Shown here piece by piece: positions 10,590 to 22,506 of a stretch of 64,000 bases of DNA; positions within the stretch are counted from its first letter, which is position 1; the number at the start of each line of letters is the position of its first letter. Made by a program: the position numbers and the translations under genes. A model generated the notes under the pieces. The model made no database searches. It was not told the DNA's origin and was given only the letters and a program-made list of their open reading frames with translations. Origin of the DNA: Isoetes taiwanensis (taxonomy: Eukaryota > Streptophyta > Lycopodiopsida > Isoetales > Isoetaceae); the NCBI GenBank assembly GCA_021234155.1, contig JAJEKV010000003.1, positions 7,008,413 to 7,072,412 on the forward strand, in the 5' to 3' direction.

Positions 10590-10902
10590 GTACTTGGTTA
10601 TATATCTTTTTTATAACAGACTTGTTTTGTTTCATTCGTGGTCTAAAAAGATGTATTTTGACAATATCAAAATGTTCAGATTATCTTCTAAGTGTGATTG
10701 AATCAGCAAATTTCCGAGGATTTTCAACAATAGTAGGATTTGCCGAAAGAAAATAAAAAGATCCGATAATCATATATTAAGGAAGGCATTTTTGCTAGGA
10801 AGTAATTTTCCAATTTCGAACCTTGCCACTAAGTACTCACAATTGACCTTCGTTGGACCATCAATAGACCATGCATTTAGCTCAATTTTTAATTGTTCTT
10901 AA
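10590..10902. other. 3' flank of hAT locus A
   Basis: AT-rich, no gene. It is the continuation of the hAT 3' non-coding region interrupted by the retroposon. No terminal inverted repeat was identified. Confidence 0.4.
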
Positions 10903-11001
10903 GGTGGGCTATTAAAAGGCAAGGATGGATTAAAGGACAAAAGTGAGCTATCAAAGGGTAAAAAGTGGGTTATTAAGGGGCAAACAAGTGGGCTATTGTA
11001 G
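10903..11001. repeat. Minisatellite, about 21 bp x 5, copy 1
   Basis: Five degenerate direct repeats of the type GTGGGCTATTAAAGGGCAAA. The second unit is altered in copy 1 (ATGGATTAAAGG). Confidence 0.75.
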
Positions 11002-11157
11002 GGGAGTGGGTGAAAGAAGGGCACCCTCTCCTAAAAGATAAATTACTATGGACAATGATCTGGGATTGGAAGGACACCTTCTTTTCACCTACAACATAAG
11101 ATTTTGCAATATTCAGAACTTAAGTATAGTGTAAGAAACATGAATTGTTTAGTTTAC

Positions 11158-13056
11158 CTGCAGTTTTAGTTCTTCCTTTCTTGATACTACCCATATCTGC
11201 ATTGACACAATTGGAATCATAAGCAAAATAAGAAATGTAAACACTTGATTTAGAATCAAGGGGAGATGTAGAGTAGATAGAAGCAAAATCTGCAGAAAAA
11301 ACAAGCAGATGCAAATCAAAACAGAACAAATGTTAAATAGATGCAAGTAGGTTTTTATTACAGGCAAACTTTCTGCTTATAATGTAACGACAAAATAGAA
11401 GTACATTAGTGTGCATAGCTATCAGAATGTAAAGGAAAACCAAATACTAAATTCAAATGCATTTCAGAAGATATGTAAAATGTAAAGAACAAAATATTTT
11501 ATCAATACACCCTATCAAATACATCATTCAGCATTGAATGTAAAGGAAAATCAAATACTAAATTCATATGCATTTCAGATCACATGTAAATGTAAAGTAC
11601 AGTCATATGCAATACACGCTATCAATACACCCTGTAAAGGAATTCCAGAAAAGCACTTCATGGCACATGTAAATGTAAAGAACAGAAGCAAATACATTTC
11701 CTCTTTACAGTAAAGACAAAATCATGCCAAATCAAATGCCAAATGCTATCTGAGTTATGTACATAATGGAAACTTACTACATCTAAGTACACTCAAACTA
11801 ATTATGTAATGAAAATAGAAATAGATGTACCTTGAGAAGGGATTCCTAAGCAGTGTCGCAGGTCCTCGGACCATGAACAATCATGTACACATGTATTCGT
11901 CGTTGAAACCCTGAATACAAGACAAAATAGACAATATGTATGACCACAGAGTGGAGATATTACCATGGTCGAGTCAAGGCAATCATTGCAGTTGCTGTTG
12001 CAAGTATTGGTAATATGTGAGGATGAAGCACTCCGTCTTGCTGCGAGTATGGGAGCGGGCTGCAGGCCTATCGGGTTTGATCTTTCCAAATGCTTAGTCA
12101 TCTCCTTTATTCTATTCTCACAGTTGGAATTAACTTCCAAATCCCTGCTGATTTTTTCAATGGCAGCTTCTAATTCTTGCAAATCAGCCTTTTAACAATG
12201 AGTGGAAATCATTAGAGCATCTAAGTCAGTAATATAACTTGATTTCTCCTCCTCTAAGTGGGATGCCAAAGCCATTTGCACATCAGTTGGCTTCCCGCTT
12301 GCTTTTAAACCTGCCATATCTTGAGCTGGCGACATATTTGTGCATCTTTATTCTGCACAAGTCTTGTCAAGAAGCTCTTATCACTCTCATGCTTCAACAG
12401 TTCAATTTCTATTGCTTTCCTTTTTCTTTTTAAAGTCTGTATTTCATCAAGCATGGAGACAGAATCTAATGCTCTTCTTTCCCTCCACCTTTTCATCATT
12501 TCCAACTGCTGCCCCAATTCTACCTGAAGCATACATTTAGTAGCTTTAACATTGGAAGATTTTACTGTAGCTAATTCTGTCAGGTCAGATTCTTTTTGAG
12601 GGCCTTTTGAATGAAGACTTGCACTTGCTTTCACCTCATCCCAATCAATGCTTATTCCTCTGTAATGAAGTGCATATGCTCGGGCAAAATACAATGGAAT
12701 GTGATGATTTGCAATGTCCTTCCTATAAAAAGCGCGTGCTCATACACGAAAAAAATCGCCATCCAAATAGGCTTAATCCTGCACTCTTGATAACCCCTCA
12801 CAGTAGGGGCTTCAGAACCCCAAACATCCTGCACTATTTGCACTAGCCCTGGAAACATGCTATCAAAATTGTTGCTCCTAAGTTGTCTGATGCTTACCTT
12901 GTCAAACTCGGGCGGCAAAACCTCCCGATCTGAAGAAGACCCACTCTTGAGTTTTCGGGCGGCAGTTCTAGTGGGAGACCTTGGCATGGGCTTTACAGGT
13001 TTGTTGCGAGGAGATTTCCTTGGAGTCGATGTCTTTGTTCCAAGATGCTTCGTCAT
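11158..13056 (-). pseudogene. Coiled-coil / RING-like protein gene, copy 1
   Basis: A minus-strand gene starting MTKHLGTKTSTPRKSPRNK (13056). Order: a basic Pro/Arg/Lys-rich N-terminus; a conserved-looking block (PPEFDKVSIRQLRSNNFDS, DVWGSEAPTVRGYQ); a block with FARAYALHYRGISIDWDEV; a coiled coil (QLEMMKRWRERRALDS to ELLKHESDKS); a second coiled coil (LQELEAAIEKISRDLE); and a Cys/His block CNDCLD...PLCGHTYCLFCL of C-x2-C, C-x-H-x2-C-x2-C RING type. A separate exon with good splice sites lies at 11289-11158 (44 codons, ADFASIYSTSPLDSK). An in-frame TAA follows MISTHC in both copies, and copy 1 has further frameshifts. The family was not recognised. It could be a ubiquitin-ligase-like or transposon-accessory protein. 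It is divergent from the hAT gene, about 555 bp apart. Confidence 0.55.
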
Positions 13057-13610
13057 GATCTCTTCCTTGGTGCTTGACTCTCACGAAAATGCAAGCTTTT
13101 GGCTATGGAGGTCCTGATCTTGGCTATGGAGGTTCGATTATAGATGTCAAACTTTCGGCTATGGAGGTTCGAGCGGGAGGAAGGTTGAACAGAGAGCGGG
13201 AGGAGAGTTCAAAATTATTTCCCCTATTGATGATTCATTCCAAGAATAATAATTTCTGGGGGGAGGGATTTCCTTACATTTTGAATTTGTAAATGTAAAA
13301 TACTGGCACTTTTTTTGCCCACCCTTTCATGCTTCTACCCGGTAAAGGAATGATAATAAAGGAGAAAGAAGAGACATGCTTTGAATGCTGTTTTCCCTTC
13401 AATGCTTTGCCCTGCTTTATAAACTGTAATTTGTGTTCCCAAAGTTCTATCTGATCCTCTATCCTTTCACATCTTTAGAGTAAAAGAGAGAAATATGTTA
13501 GTTACTATGTTAGATGTTATTATAGAATGTTCATGATAGTTTTTTTTTTGTATATTATTATGTATAGAATGTTTTGATTTTGCATTTTTTCACCAATCAG
13601 ATTTGTAATC
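13057..13610. promoter_or_regulatory. Intergenic region between divergent RING-like and hAT genes
   Basis: A bidirectional promoter region by position. It contains three direct copies of GGCTATGGAGGT (13101-13112, 13122-13133, 13157-13168). The copy-2 equivalents are 40262-40273, 40282-40293 and 40318-40329. Whether these are regulatory or old coding repeats is unknown. Confidence 0.35.
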
Positions 13611-14986
13611 ATGAAGAAAGAGACAAGAAAAAGGAAAACCACAGGCCTTCTTGGTCTTAATATCTTAGATATGTTCAAGAAGATTAAGGAAAAAAGATGA
13701 TGAAGGAAATCCTAAACCCGATGAAGATGCAAGTGAGGGTGAAGATAATGGCAATGAAAAACTATGTTCCAGTACAAATGGTTGAAGATATGGTTATGGA
13801 TGCGTTATGATAAGGAGAAGGATGCAATATTTTGCAAAACATGTGAAGCTTTTGCCATTTCAGGTACTTTTAGCAGTTCTTTTATCATTATGATGTTCTT
13901 AGTTCTCTTGTCGTATATATATATGTATATATATTACTAGTTACTAGATTGATAATCGATCGGTTAGTTGCAGCAAGTGGGCCTTTTACGTGTGGAGGAA
14001 GTAGAAATTTTAAGACATCGAGTTTTTATGATCATGCAGCCTCAAGAACTCATGTTGCAGCAGAGGAAAAGAAAGCAAATGCCGAGAAGGAAAAAATGCC
14101 ACTGATAGAAGCAGTACAAAAAATGCAATCTAGTGTAGAAGGAGCTGTGCTAAATATGTTTAGAGCGGCTTATACATTAATGATTATGAAATGTAGTAGA
14201 CTTGATTGATTTGGTAGGCTGCACTGCAATAACTAAACATTTATATTGGAATGACCATGCATGCCAAGGCTTTATTGCTTGTATTGGGGACAGCTTGCTC
14301 TTATCTATAATTGAGGAAATGAAATGTAGCCCCTTTTTTGGTGTGCAAGTTGATGAGTCGACGGATGTGGCAACTCAACAACATCTTGTGTTACGTGTCA
14401 CTTATTTGGAGCATAGTGGCCAGCTTAAGAATAAATTTTTAACAATTTTAAGGGTCAGGAAAGCTAATGCAGCCACATTACATGACTTCTTAGTAAGCCA
14501 TCTTAAAGAAGCTGGTCTTGATATGACTAAGTTAATGGGATTTGGGTCTGATTGAGCATCTACAATGATAGGAAAGAAGAAAGGTGTCGCTGCTACATTG
14601 AAGGCTTCACGTCCTTATATGACTAGTATCCACTGCATTGCTCATCGTAAAAATTTGGTCGTGCAAGATGCAGCAAAGGGATCATATATGAAATGGATAG
14701 AAGATATTGAAAATATGGTCAATTCTATTGCAGCTAATTTCTCTCGCAGCAGCTTAAGATTAGAAAAGTTGCAGGAATTATTGAATGAATGTACATGTGC
14801 AGCTTGGAGATTGGAAGGGATTCAAGAAAAACGTTGGTTGAGTAGACATAGTGCCATTGCTAAGCTATGTGAGGATTTGCCCGCCGTGCTAGAATATTCA
14901 AGGATGGAAAATCATGATATTTTTGAAAAGCTTGCTGATTTTAAGATGATCTACCTGCTGCACTTTTTGGCGGGCGTTCTTGGAGG

Positions 14987-14989
<3 letters not shown>

Positions 14990-15024
<35 letters not shown>

Positions 15025-16110
15025 TAAGAGTATATATAGTATTAATAGTAGAATTAGTAGTACAATGAGACACCCCCTCGGGTGTTGATTGAAAAAATTA
15101 TCACAAAGGGGGAGGGGGATTTCACACCTTCTAGCATGTACTCTAATGACAAGGTCCGTTCTTCACTAACACTGGATTACTATAGGGAATCCCCTTCTTC
15201 ATCTCAGGAAAGAATACTATACGGACGAGGTAGCCTTTTCCATGCTAGAGAGGTTGCGAAGTCATCCTTCCCACCGTAGAAGAGCTGGCCAGTCACCAGC
15301 TATCCTTCGTCAGAGATCCAATGACACTTAAAGAAGGTGTAGAATCCACTGATGCTTCCAATCTTATCCAATTCTCGGTTATAGTTCCGTCCAAACTTAC
15401 GATGGTGAGCTAAGGCCATAAGGGCCACCTCTTGGTTGAAAGAGTTCCTTATCTTAGTTGGAGATACAGGCAACCCACCAAGAGCAACTCCACATCTATG
15501 TTTCCAAATTGACCACAGTGATATGTTGATGAGAGAGACCCGGATTATATGTCGTGCCGTACTTGCTAAAATAGCTGGCCACGACAACTGATGAACCTCC
15601 AACCCAATGATGGGACTGACCCAACCCCAAAAATCCCCTATATTTGGACAAAAAAATAAGTGGTCCATTGTCTCAGAGGCACCACACCCCAATGGACAGT
15701 GGTCATGCTGCACGATTCCCCTATTCAATAGCCATGTCATGCTACATATCCCTTCTTGAAGGCAGGCCCAACGAAAGAATTGTATCTTTCTAGAGCATAA
15801 GGAGCTCCAGGACTCGGTCAGTAGTTTTTTGGTTTCTACCTGATTTAGTCCCAACTTATTGGCAGCCTTTAGCGGAGATGGCAATATTAATAAACCATAA
15901 ACTTTCCTGACTTTATAGTCCCTGTCACCTTCAATTTGCCACTTTTCAGCCTCTCCTACAGTCCCTGATAACATACTAACATTTGCCATAATCATTCTAA
16001 AAATCCTTCTATCTCCTTCCCCAACTCCACGCACCAGGGCTTTGAACCTGGTCCAGGAGATCCAATGGTTATTTTCCCACAGGTGTGCAACTTTGGTAAT
16101 CCCTGCTTCC
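14990..16110 (-). mobile_element. 5'-truncated LINE (non-LTR retrotransposon) with target duplication
   Basis: Minus-strand insertion with a poly(A) tail (T-run 14990-15019). It is flanked by the direct repeat CGTTCTTGGAGGTCT (14975-14989 and 16111-16125). The open frame (about 16109-15300) is the C-terminal end of a plant L1-type ORF2: KLLTESWSSL, KIQFFRWACLQEG, then a zf-RVT zinc-binding domain (HCPLGCGASETMDHLFFCP) and a C-terminal tail. The reverse transcriptase and endonuclease parts are missing through 5' truncation. Copy 2 at 46460-46490 is the exact empty site with a single copy of the 15-mer. Confidence 0.95.
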
Positions 16111-17190
16111 CGTTCTTGGAGGTCTCACAATATTAAGTAAACTAGTAACGGTGCTTAGCGTTGCTGGACATAAGCAACGCTGGGCGTAAGTTGGAAACTT
16201 GTAAATGAGAAAAATATCTTTGCTGCCATGTAACCGTATCTATGTTTTACGTAAACGTGGCCTAAATTCCACAATTCACACTAATAAGTTCCTATTTTAA
16301 CTTGAATTTGTTTGCCTTGAAATTAATTTAGAGCATAGAGAAATTAATGAGGTAATAGATTATTGATTTTGGGCTTATATACTTGGTTGCCCATAAAACA
16401 ATCAAACCATAAAACCATGTGCAAGACATGCATACACGTGCCACGCAAGGCATTTTTCAATGACAACCTCCAACATGGGGTTTATATATCTAGCATCTTG
16501 TTGTCTCTAGAACGGGATGTATTTCTTAAGGTTATATCTTAAATCTTGACTATCTTCCTTCTAGTTCACGTAGCAAAAGGAATTCTCTAGGTTTTTACTC
16601 AATTGATTATGCAAAGATTGATTCTATTGAAAGACAATCATGTATATTAAAGAAAAACCCAAAAGAAACTTTGAGTCAAGCACTTTTAATGAGACAAAAA
16701 TAGTTATCAAAGCGTGTTGCAAGGGCCCTTTCACATCGAGTCAACATACTCTTAGGTTTCATGTGAAGGCTCCAACAGTAGAATGCACAAAAATGATTGT
16801 ATAAGCTGATAGATTATTAAAACCTCATATACCTTGGATATGGTTTTTAAATGTAGTACCATCTGTCAATATAATTAGAATGCTCCTGAGTATTTAGTAA
16901 CAACAGAGATGAAAGCGGTGGCACTCTTTAAAAATATCCATGGGACCTTGAGAAAGAAAGGTTCATGTGAGAGGCATGTAGTCAAGAACTTGAAGAAGCT
17001 CCTAGATAGCCCGCAAAAACATGCTAATAATAAGACAAAAGAAAGAGATATATCCCCATGGTCTAGATGCTCAAGTCCTTGAGGTTATGCTTGAAAAATG
17101 TTGCAGCTTTAGAAAGTGGAGTGGTGATTCATAACTCTCCACATTTTTAATAACAAAGTTATCGTACATGTTTTCGTAGTTTCCTTAAAT

Positions 17191-17379
17191 CTAATTAGTT
17201 TGCGTTTTATCAACATTAGAAGAGTCGGACCCACTTAGATGAAAAATGGATGCAAAGAGAAGTCCTATAGTTAGGAGAAGAACCGCCAAAGTAGGATAAA
17301 GGGACTCGCATGCCGGATTGTTATAGCTCCCTTCGATGCAGCCTGCGAACCCATACAAAGCCACTATCGCTGCAACCAA
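17191..17379 (-). pseudogene. Unidentified membrane-protein-like ORF in the Helitron, copy 1
   Basis: A 62-codon frame ending in a hydrophobic segment (LYPTLAVLLLTIGLLFASIF) and the tail GSDSSNVDKTQTN. The copy-2 version (47952-47578) is longer upstream (EVRASPAAL-type region, then MDSIWLRDIVALYGF) but shifted. One predicted membrane helix. Probably a captured host exon; family unknown. Confidence 0.35.
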
Positions 17380-18069
17380 ATGCTATCCATTTTGCCCAGC
17401 GTTCAGTCAGATCCGGGCCAAATACGCTCCCTTAGTACGGCCGGACTTGCCCTTACATTTGCTGATGAACATACCGGTCGATGCGTGCCCCGGGTCGTAC
17501 AAAAGAGGTGTCTTTGGACTGCGAGGTCACCTTTGCCCCCGCCTGGCTGCCCGCTGATTGGGCACTACAGGTGCGGTACATGACTGTATATATTTGGGTG
17601 TTTCTGGCATTTTATATGTTAGGACAGTTTGTCAGCAGGCTGATTGCTGCCACGGGTTTTCCCTCGAAAACCCTTCGGGGCGGGGGTTTTTTAATCCGGG
17701 CAGTAATCCGCTTGCTGCGTTTTTGTATTGGGTCCCATAGACCGATTGGTCTCCGTGGACGATAAAAATACCTTCCTTCCTTCCTTCCTTCAAACCAAGA
17801 TGGCCACTTCCAGAAATTATATGAATAATGTGATCAGCTAATTAAAAAATGGCAAAACAAACATACGAACTACCAAGAAGAGGATACGTTACAGCAATTT
17901 AAAAACATATGCATAGTGATGAGAACCTCTTGTAACATGCCAGAGCTGGCAAAAGCATTTACAACATCCTTCCAGGCATGAGAAAATAAACAGTTAACAT
18001 CTCAAAACGTACCTTAAATTGACATAGTCAAAAAATCGAAATCAAAGAAGCACCATTCTTTGCAAAGTC

Positions 18070-18694
18070 CTACATGCTCAAATATCTGTTGCAGCAGCCT
18101 ATATATGCCACTTTCGTCTTGGTTGAGAAGCCCAGACTATATTTTGATAACCGTGCTGCCAAGCATTTTGCTCCCAGCCCATAAAAGTTGATGCCTCTGG
18201 CGAAGGTGCTCATGAAACCCAGAAGGAATGAAAATAGAATGTTTGAGCCTGTAAATGCCCATGCTATTGCTCTATCCAACTGTTTTTCAACAGACATCTT
18301 GGCAATGTCAAATCCTTGTAGGCATTCTGTTGCCCTAAATACCTTGTGATGGTAAACGATGTCTAGAGCGGATACCCCAGAACGGCCACCATCTTTGCAT
18401 GAGCAGAGATCACGAGAAAAAGCGTGATGGTCTTTAGCTTTCATATCTTTGAACCAAAAAATGGATAACCACGAAATATGATTGTGGAAGAACCTCCAAC
18501 AACTTTTCCGGATGATATGCCATAAAAAATAGGTGCCGGATCAATTGTCTTCTTTCATAGTAATGAGAGCGGGGAAAAGAAATACCAAAATCAGAATAGG
18601 TTAAGCTTTGAGCAAGGTAAATCCTATTAGAACTCAAAATCTTGATAATGTTTCGCTTTCCTGCTCGGTCTTGCCGGAGCTGCCATAGCTGCAA
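18070..18694 (-). pseudogene. Unidentified captured-gene-like ORFs in the Helitron, copy 1
   Basis: Two minus-strand frames. 18694-18434 contains SLTYSDFGISFPRSHYYERR and PEKLLEVLPQSYFV. 18444-18070 contains ALDIVYHHKVFRATECLQGF, MSVEKQLDRAIAWAFTGSN and ILFSFLLGFMSTFARGINF. The second has a hydrophobic segment. The copy-2 counterpart of the second is 48735-48409. Codon-like conservation suggests a captured gene, but I cannot name it. Confidence 0.35.
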
Positions 18695-18843
18695 ACGTAC
18701 CCTAGAATAGGCTAAAAAAAACCCCTAAGAAATGACAAGCGAATGGAACAGGCTTGCCATGTTTGGATTCTGTGGCATTGAGATGTGATAGCTGAACAGG
18801 AAGCTTTACGAAGTGTTATTTTTATTTTTATTTTTTTTTCTTC

Positions 18844-19302
18844 AAAGGCGGCCTTCAAAGATCAACCGGTTTAGGATGGCATGCTCCCCTCGAAACCCCT
18901 AAAGCCATCACCGCTTCTACGCGCTCTGCTTTCTGTTTTGATAGGGCAACGCGTCGTTGCCCTCTTTTTATGTTGAATCTCCACCGTCCCTTAGAAAGAT
19001 CGAATTCTCACCGTTGGATCTAGGGCGTGGTCCATTACATAACATTATAATATAAGATTGTTTCAAGCTCGTAGTTTTGATATAACTATTATAGCAGAGC
19101 ATGTTACAACTGTTATCAAAGGTCTTCAAACTTATGACATTGCTGAGCCTGAGGCAGATTTGAATGCAAGTCAACATGATTCGAAGGGTTATCCCATAGT
19201 TCCTGATTATGGTCCTCCAGGTGGCTGGCTAGCGGCCTTAAGAACTTCCATATGTGGGGATGAGTATAGGACCTTCAAACTATCAAGGCAAACTGATGGG
19301 AC
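18844..19302. repeat. Left copy of a large flank duplication around the LTR-element fragment
   Basis: This 459-bp segment covers the Helitron 5' end and the next 82 hAT codons. It recurs as 22507-22946 on the other side of the LTR-element fragment. The shared sequence starts at AAAGGCGGCC and stops exactly at TGATGGGAC on both sides. Copy 2 has the segment once (about 49175-49623). Confidence 0.85.
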
Positions 19303-20957
19303 TATCTCGTAGTAGCATACTCTGGTGGCAAGAAAATTTGGAATAAGTAGTGCATGGTACACAATGCCTATGATATTCAGGGAAGGTTCATCTCACCATG
19401 AATAAGATTCTTGATGTGATGTTAGGTGTATCCTTTGAAGCTAAAATTGAGAAAACCATGCAGCATCTATATATTGATATCCAGTGGTAAAATAGCAATA
19501 AGTTGCTAAGTTGATAGCATTCAGGCTATGGTTGGATAAGGTTACAACACGGTGGTTGTAAGACAAATTTTGAGAATGCTTAGATATGGTTATAAAATAA
19601 GATTGACATGATAGTCGGATTGAAGTTCATGTGCGAAAATGTCATGATTACATCATGGTCCTACTTGAGGTCTATAAAGTTGTTGGCCTTAGGGTTATGG
19701 CTAGAATAGTCGGTGATAGCCTTGAAAAAGTTCTTGGCCTTGAAAAAACTTCTTGAAGTATAAGAAAGCGCTTAATGGAACAAAGTGGTCAGGTTACGCA
19801 TTTATATTTAGAGAATGATATACACTTAAATTATGGCAGATTGAAGAATTGATTGGCCAAGATTGAACAATGTTATCTATCTTATGGATAAGGAAGAAGA
19901 AGACGATGAATAGAGGAATAACATATTTAATCGTGGTAGTAGGTGAACCATGAAATTGAACGAAAGAGTTGTCAGATAAGGCCCAGACATGAGATAAAGG
20001 CAGAGGGGAATGTATAGACATGGGGAAGTGCCATTTTTGAAAATCTTAGAATGTAATAGAAGAGTTGTAAGTACATCTAGTAATGGTGCTTCCATGTATC
20101 GTAATTATTTGGCATGCTAGAAGTGATTGTAAATTAATGGAGGGATGGTGATTGCATTACTTGATTAAGGATACAGTCAAAGGATTGAAGTTGTGAACGA
20201 AATACATGAAGTAAGAGCTTCATTGAAATTAACGGCGATTGATGCCTATAAAATCTTGTTGAAAGACTAACCAGTGTGATGGGGTAATATGTGTGGAAGT
20301 AGGCTAAATATAGAGGTCAAGTGTATAGCCTAGGATACTTCAATGTCATTGGATGAACTTGTAGAGGAATTCTCTGTACCATGGGTTATAATTCTTATGG
20401 GATCCCTTGTATCAACTTAAGTATGTTACCTAGCTATAAGATACCCAGACTGGGGGACTTGATTATGTATTTTGCTTGTTACTTTTTGGATTTGGCCACC
20501 CAAGAAGTCTTGAGAGATTACATATCTGGTTCGACCTGAGTATCTCTTTGGAATGGTGGGTTTTTTTTTTTTTTTTTTTTTCTATGACACGTACCTTCTT
20601 TATGAAAAGTTGCATTAACTGCATTACATTTATTATATTGAATTGGATATGTAGTATACTCATAATATTTGAGTTAGTTCTAGACTCGGCGGTATGTTAA
20701 ATTGAATCTTAGAAGGGTCCTGCATTGGAGCTATCTAATATATATCTTTCCTTTAGCTTAAATTACTTGTATGAAGCTAGCTTTAAATTTTCAAGTTTGG
20801 AGATGCATCATCTTGGATTGGAAGGCTAAGCAATTGTGTTTGACAAGGATGGGTCAGTTCTAAGAAACAAAATTGTATTCATTTGGGAGTATGTTGAATT
20901 GAGGATTAAGATGTGGAGGCATAAAGGGAAGAGACCCGAGGAATTAAGGAGGCAGAC

Positions 20958-20993
<36 letters not shown>

Positions 20994-22506
20994 GATGGTT
21001 GAGTTTAGATCAATGGTTGAGTTTGTTCCAATGAAGATGTCACAAAGGGAGATACAAACTAGATTTTTCATGAGTGCTCTAAGATGCACCCATGAGGACA
21101 TGGGTTGAATTTTTGGAGGAGAGACTGTAACGGACCTAGCAACCTAGCACCAACATTAAGATGTAAGTAATGTTGCCATTATATAAGAGTGCATTTTCAA
21201 GGTAAAATAAATGATTATGTGCTAGGAATACATGCATGCAATGTGTCCATGCATGCAGTGTATGCATGCATGCATGCAAGGGCATTGCTAGGTTATATAC
21301 GGGGAAGGAGTTTTCCATGGGGAGAGAAGTCTTTTATGTGATGGTGAAGCATTCGGAAGGAGATAGATTGCAGATGGTTGCTGAAGGAGCGAGTTGCGTG
21401 CAGAGATCTGGGAGCATTGCTGGGAGTGCAGAAGAAGCAAGCGGGATTTCCAGGTGGGGATCAAGCCTTACACCTGGGGGTTTTCTAGTGTTTGTATAGT
21501 TGTGTTGATTTAATAATGATTGCTTTGAACGTAGTATAAACTTGGAGTTAAATCATATGCACATGGTCACGAATAGGCATGCATGGTTAGTAAATTATGG
21601 AATTTCTAAGGTCAATTTGATATGGAAATGTGCCTAGTTGATATTGGGTGGAATTCATAGTATTGTGATCTATGTGTAGTATAATTCTTTGATATAGACC
21701 TCTGGGGCCGGAGTCTAGGTGCGATGGTCTAGACTCGCGGTTATTGCACAGTGCCATGTAAATGATATTATTTGAACATCGGGCGTTGGTACCATATAGT
21801 ACAACGTCATGCGATTAAGTGGTCCTCCAATCTTTGGACGCTTGGCGTGGATGGGTGTGTACACACGCGTGGTTACCCCGCCTCTATGTCACCGGCTTTG
21901 ATCGGCCGAGTTGACCTTGCTCGGACCAGGAGGAATATTGGTTGCAATGTTGATGCTACGATTGCTTGGTTATTATATATGTGGTCTTCTTTGTTGGAAT
22001 TAAGTTGCATTGGTCATGCTTCTTTGGACTAGTTACTTGGATTGCGGTAAGGTTAGGCTGTTGTTCTAGGTCAATGCTTTGTATTGTTGATGCTAGATAT
22101 CCTAGATCCCCGATCCCCACTTAGTCCGTGTGACTAACCCCGTGGTTGATGGTGTAAGCAGAGGTGTGAGATGCTCCGGAAAGTAGCCAAGCTTCGGAAA
22201 GGCGAGAGTAGAAGTGTGTGGATTGCTATTTATTAAACTTGATTATTATTTCTATTATTATTATTATATATGGGCTTGAAGTTACAATTATTAAGATCAT
22301 TCATAGTGTGCGGGGATATTGCTGAGTAATGGGCAAGTACATGTTTGGAACCTTAGAATATGTACAAAGATTAAATTCTTTACCTAAGTGTTATTGTTGC
22401 AGATGCATGAGTTAATTTCTTAAGTTTTTAAGCTTAAGTAGATCCAATGGTCGAGATTGATGGGATCTCCAGTTACCATAAAGGTTAACTGGCCAGGCCC
22501 GTCACA
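19303..22506 (+). mobile_element. Truncated LTR retrotransposon (3' part with 3' LTR)
   Basis: An insertion unique to copy 1. The right end is a candidate LTR (21126-22506, 1381 bp) beginning TGTAACGGACC and ending GGCCCGTCACA, so the ends are inverted complements. It is preceded by the purine-rich tract GGAGGAGAGAC. The internal part (19303-21125) is decayed, with no readable protease, RT or integrase. A 5' LTR is absent. It contains a T-run near 20561-20581 and a run of about 32 A at 20960-20991. The superfamily is unproven; Ty3/gypsy is plausible from the LTR start. Confidence 0.65.

Larger units (their letters stand above)
16142..19057 (-). mobile_element. Non-autonomous Helitron inside the hAT ORF, copy 1
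   Basis: On the minus strand it starts TCTTATATTATAATG (19057) and ends in a GC-rich inverted-repeat region followed by CTAG (16145-16142). It is flanked by A and T as Helitrons require. It sits exactly within the hAT coding sequence, and removing it joins LGGLTILSK to LFQARSFD in frame. It carries unidentified open frames on the minus strand (17379-17191 and 18694-18070), typical of captured host fragments, but no Rep/helicase. A short (TTCC)n run is at 17770-17789. Confidence 0.88.

Noticed and set aside
20826-21108. Plus- and minus-strand frames around the run of about 32 A
   Set aside because: The frames are poly-Lys/poly-Phe through the homopolymer and lie in decayed LTR-element DNA, with no recognisable motif.
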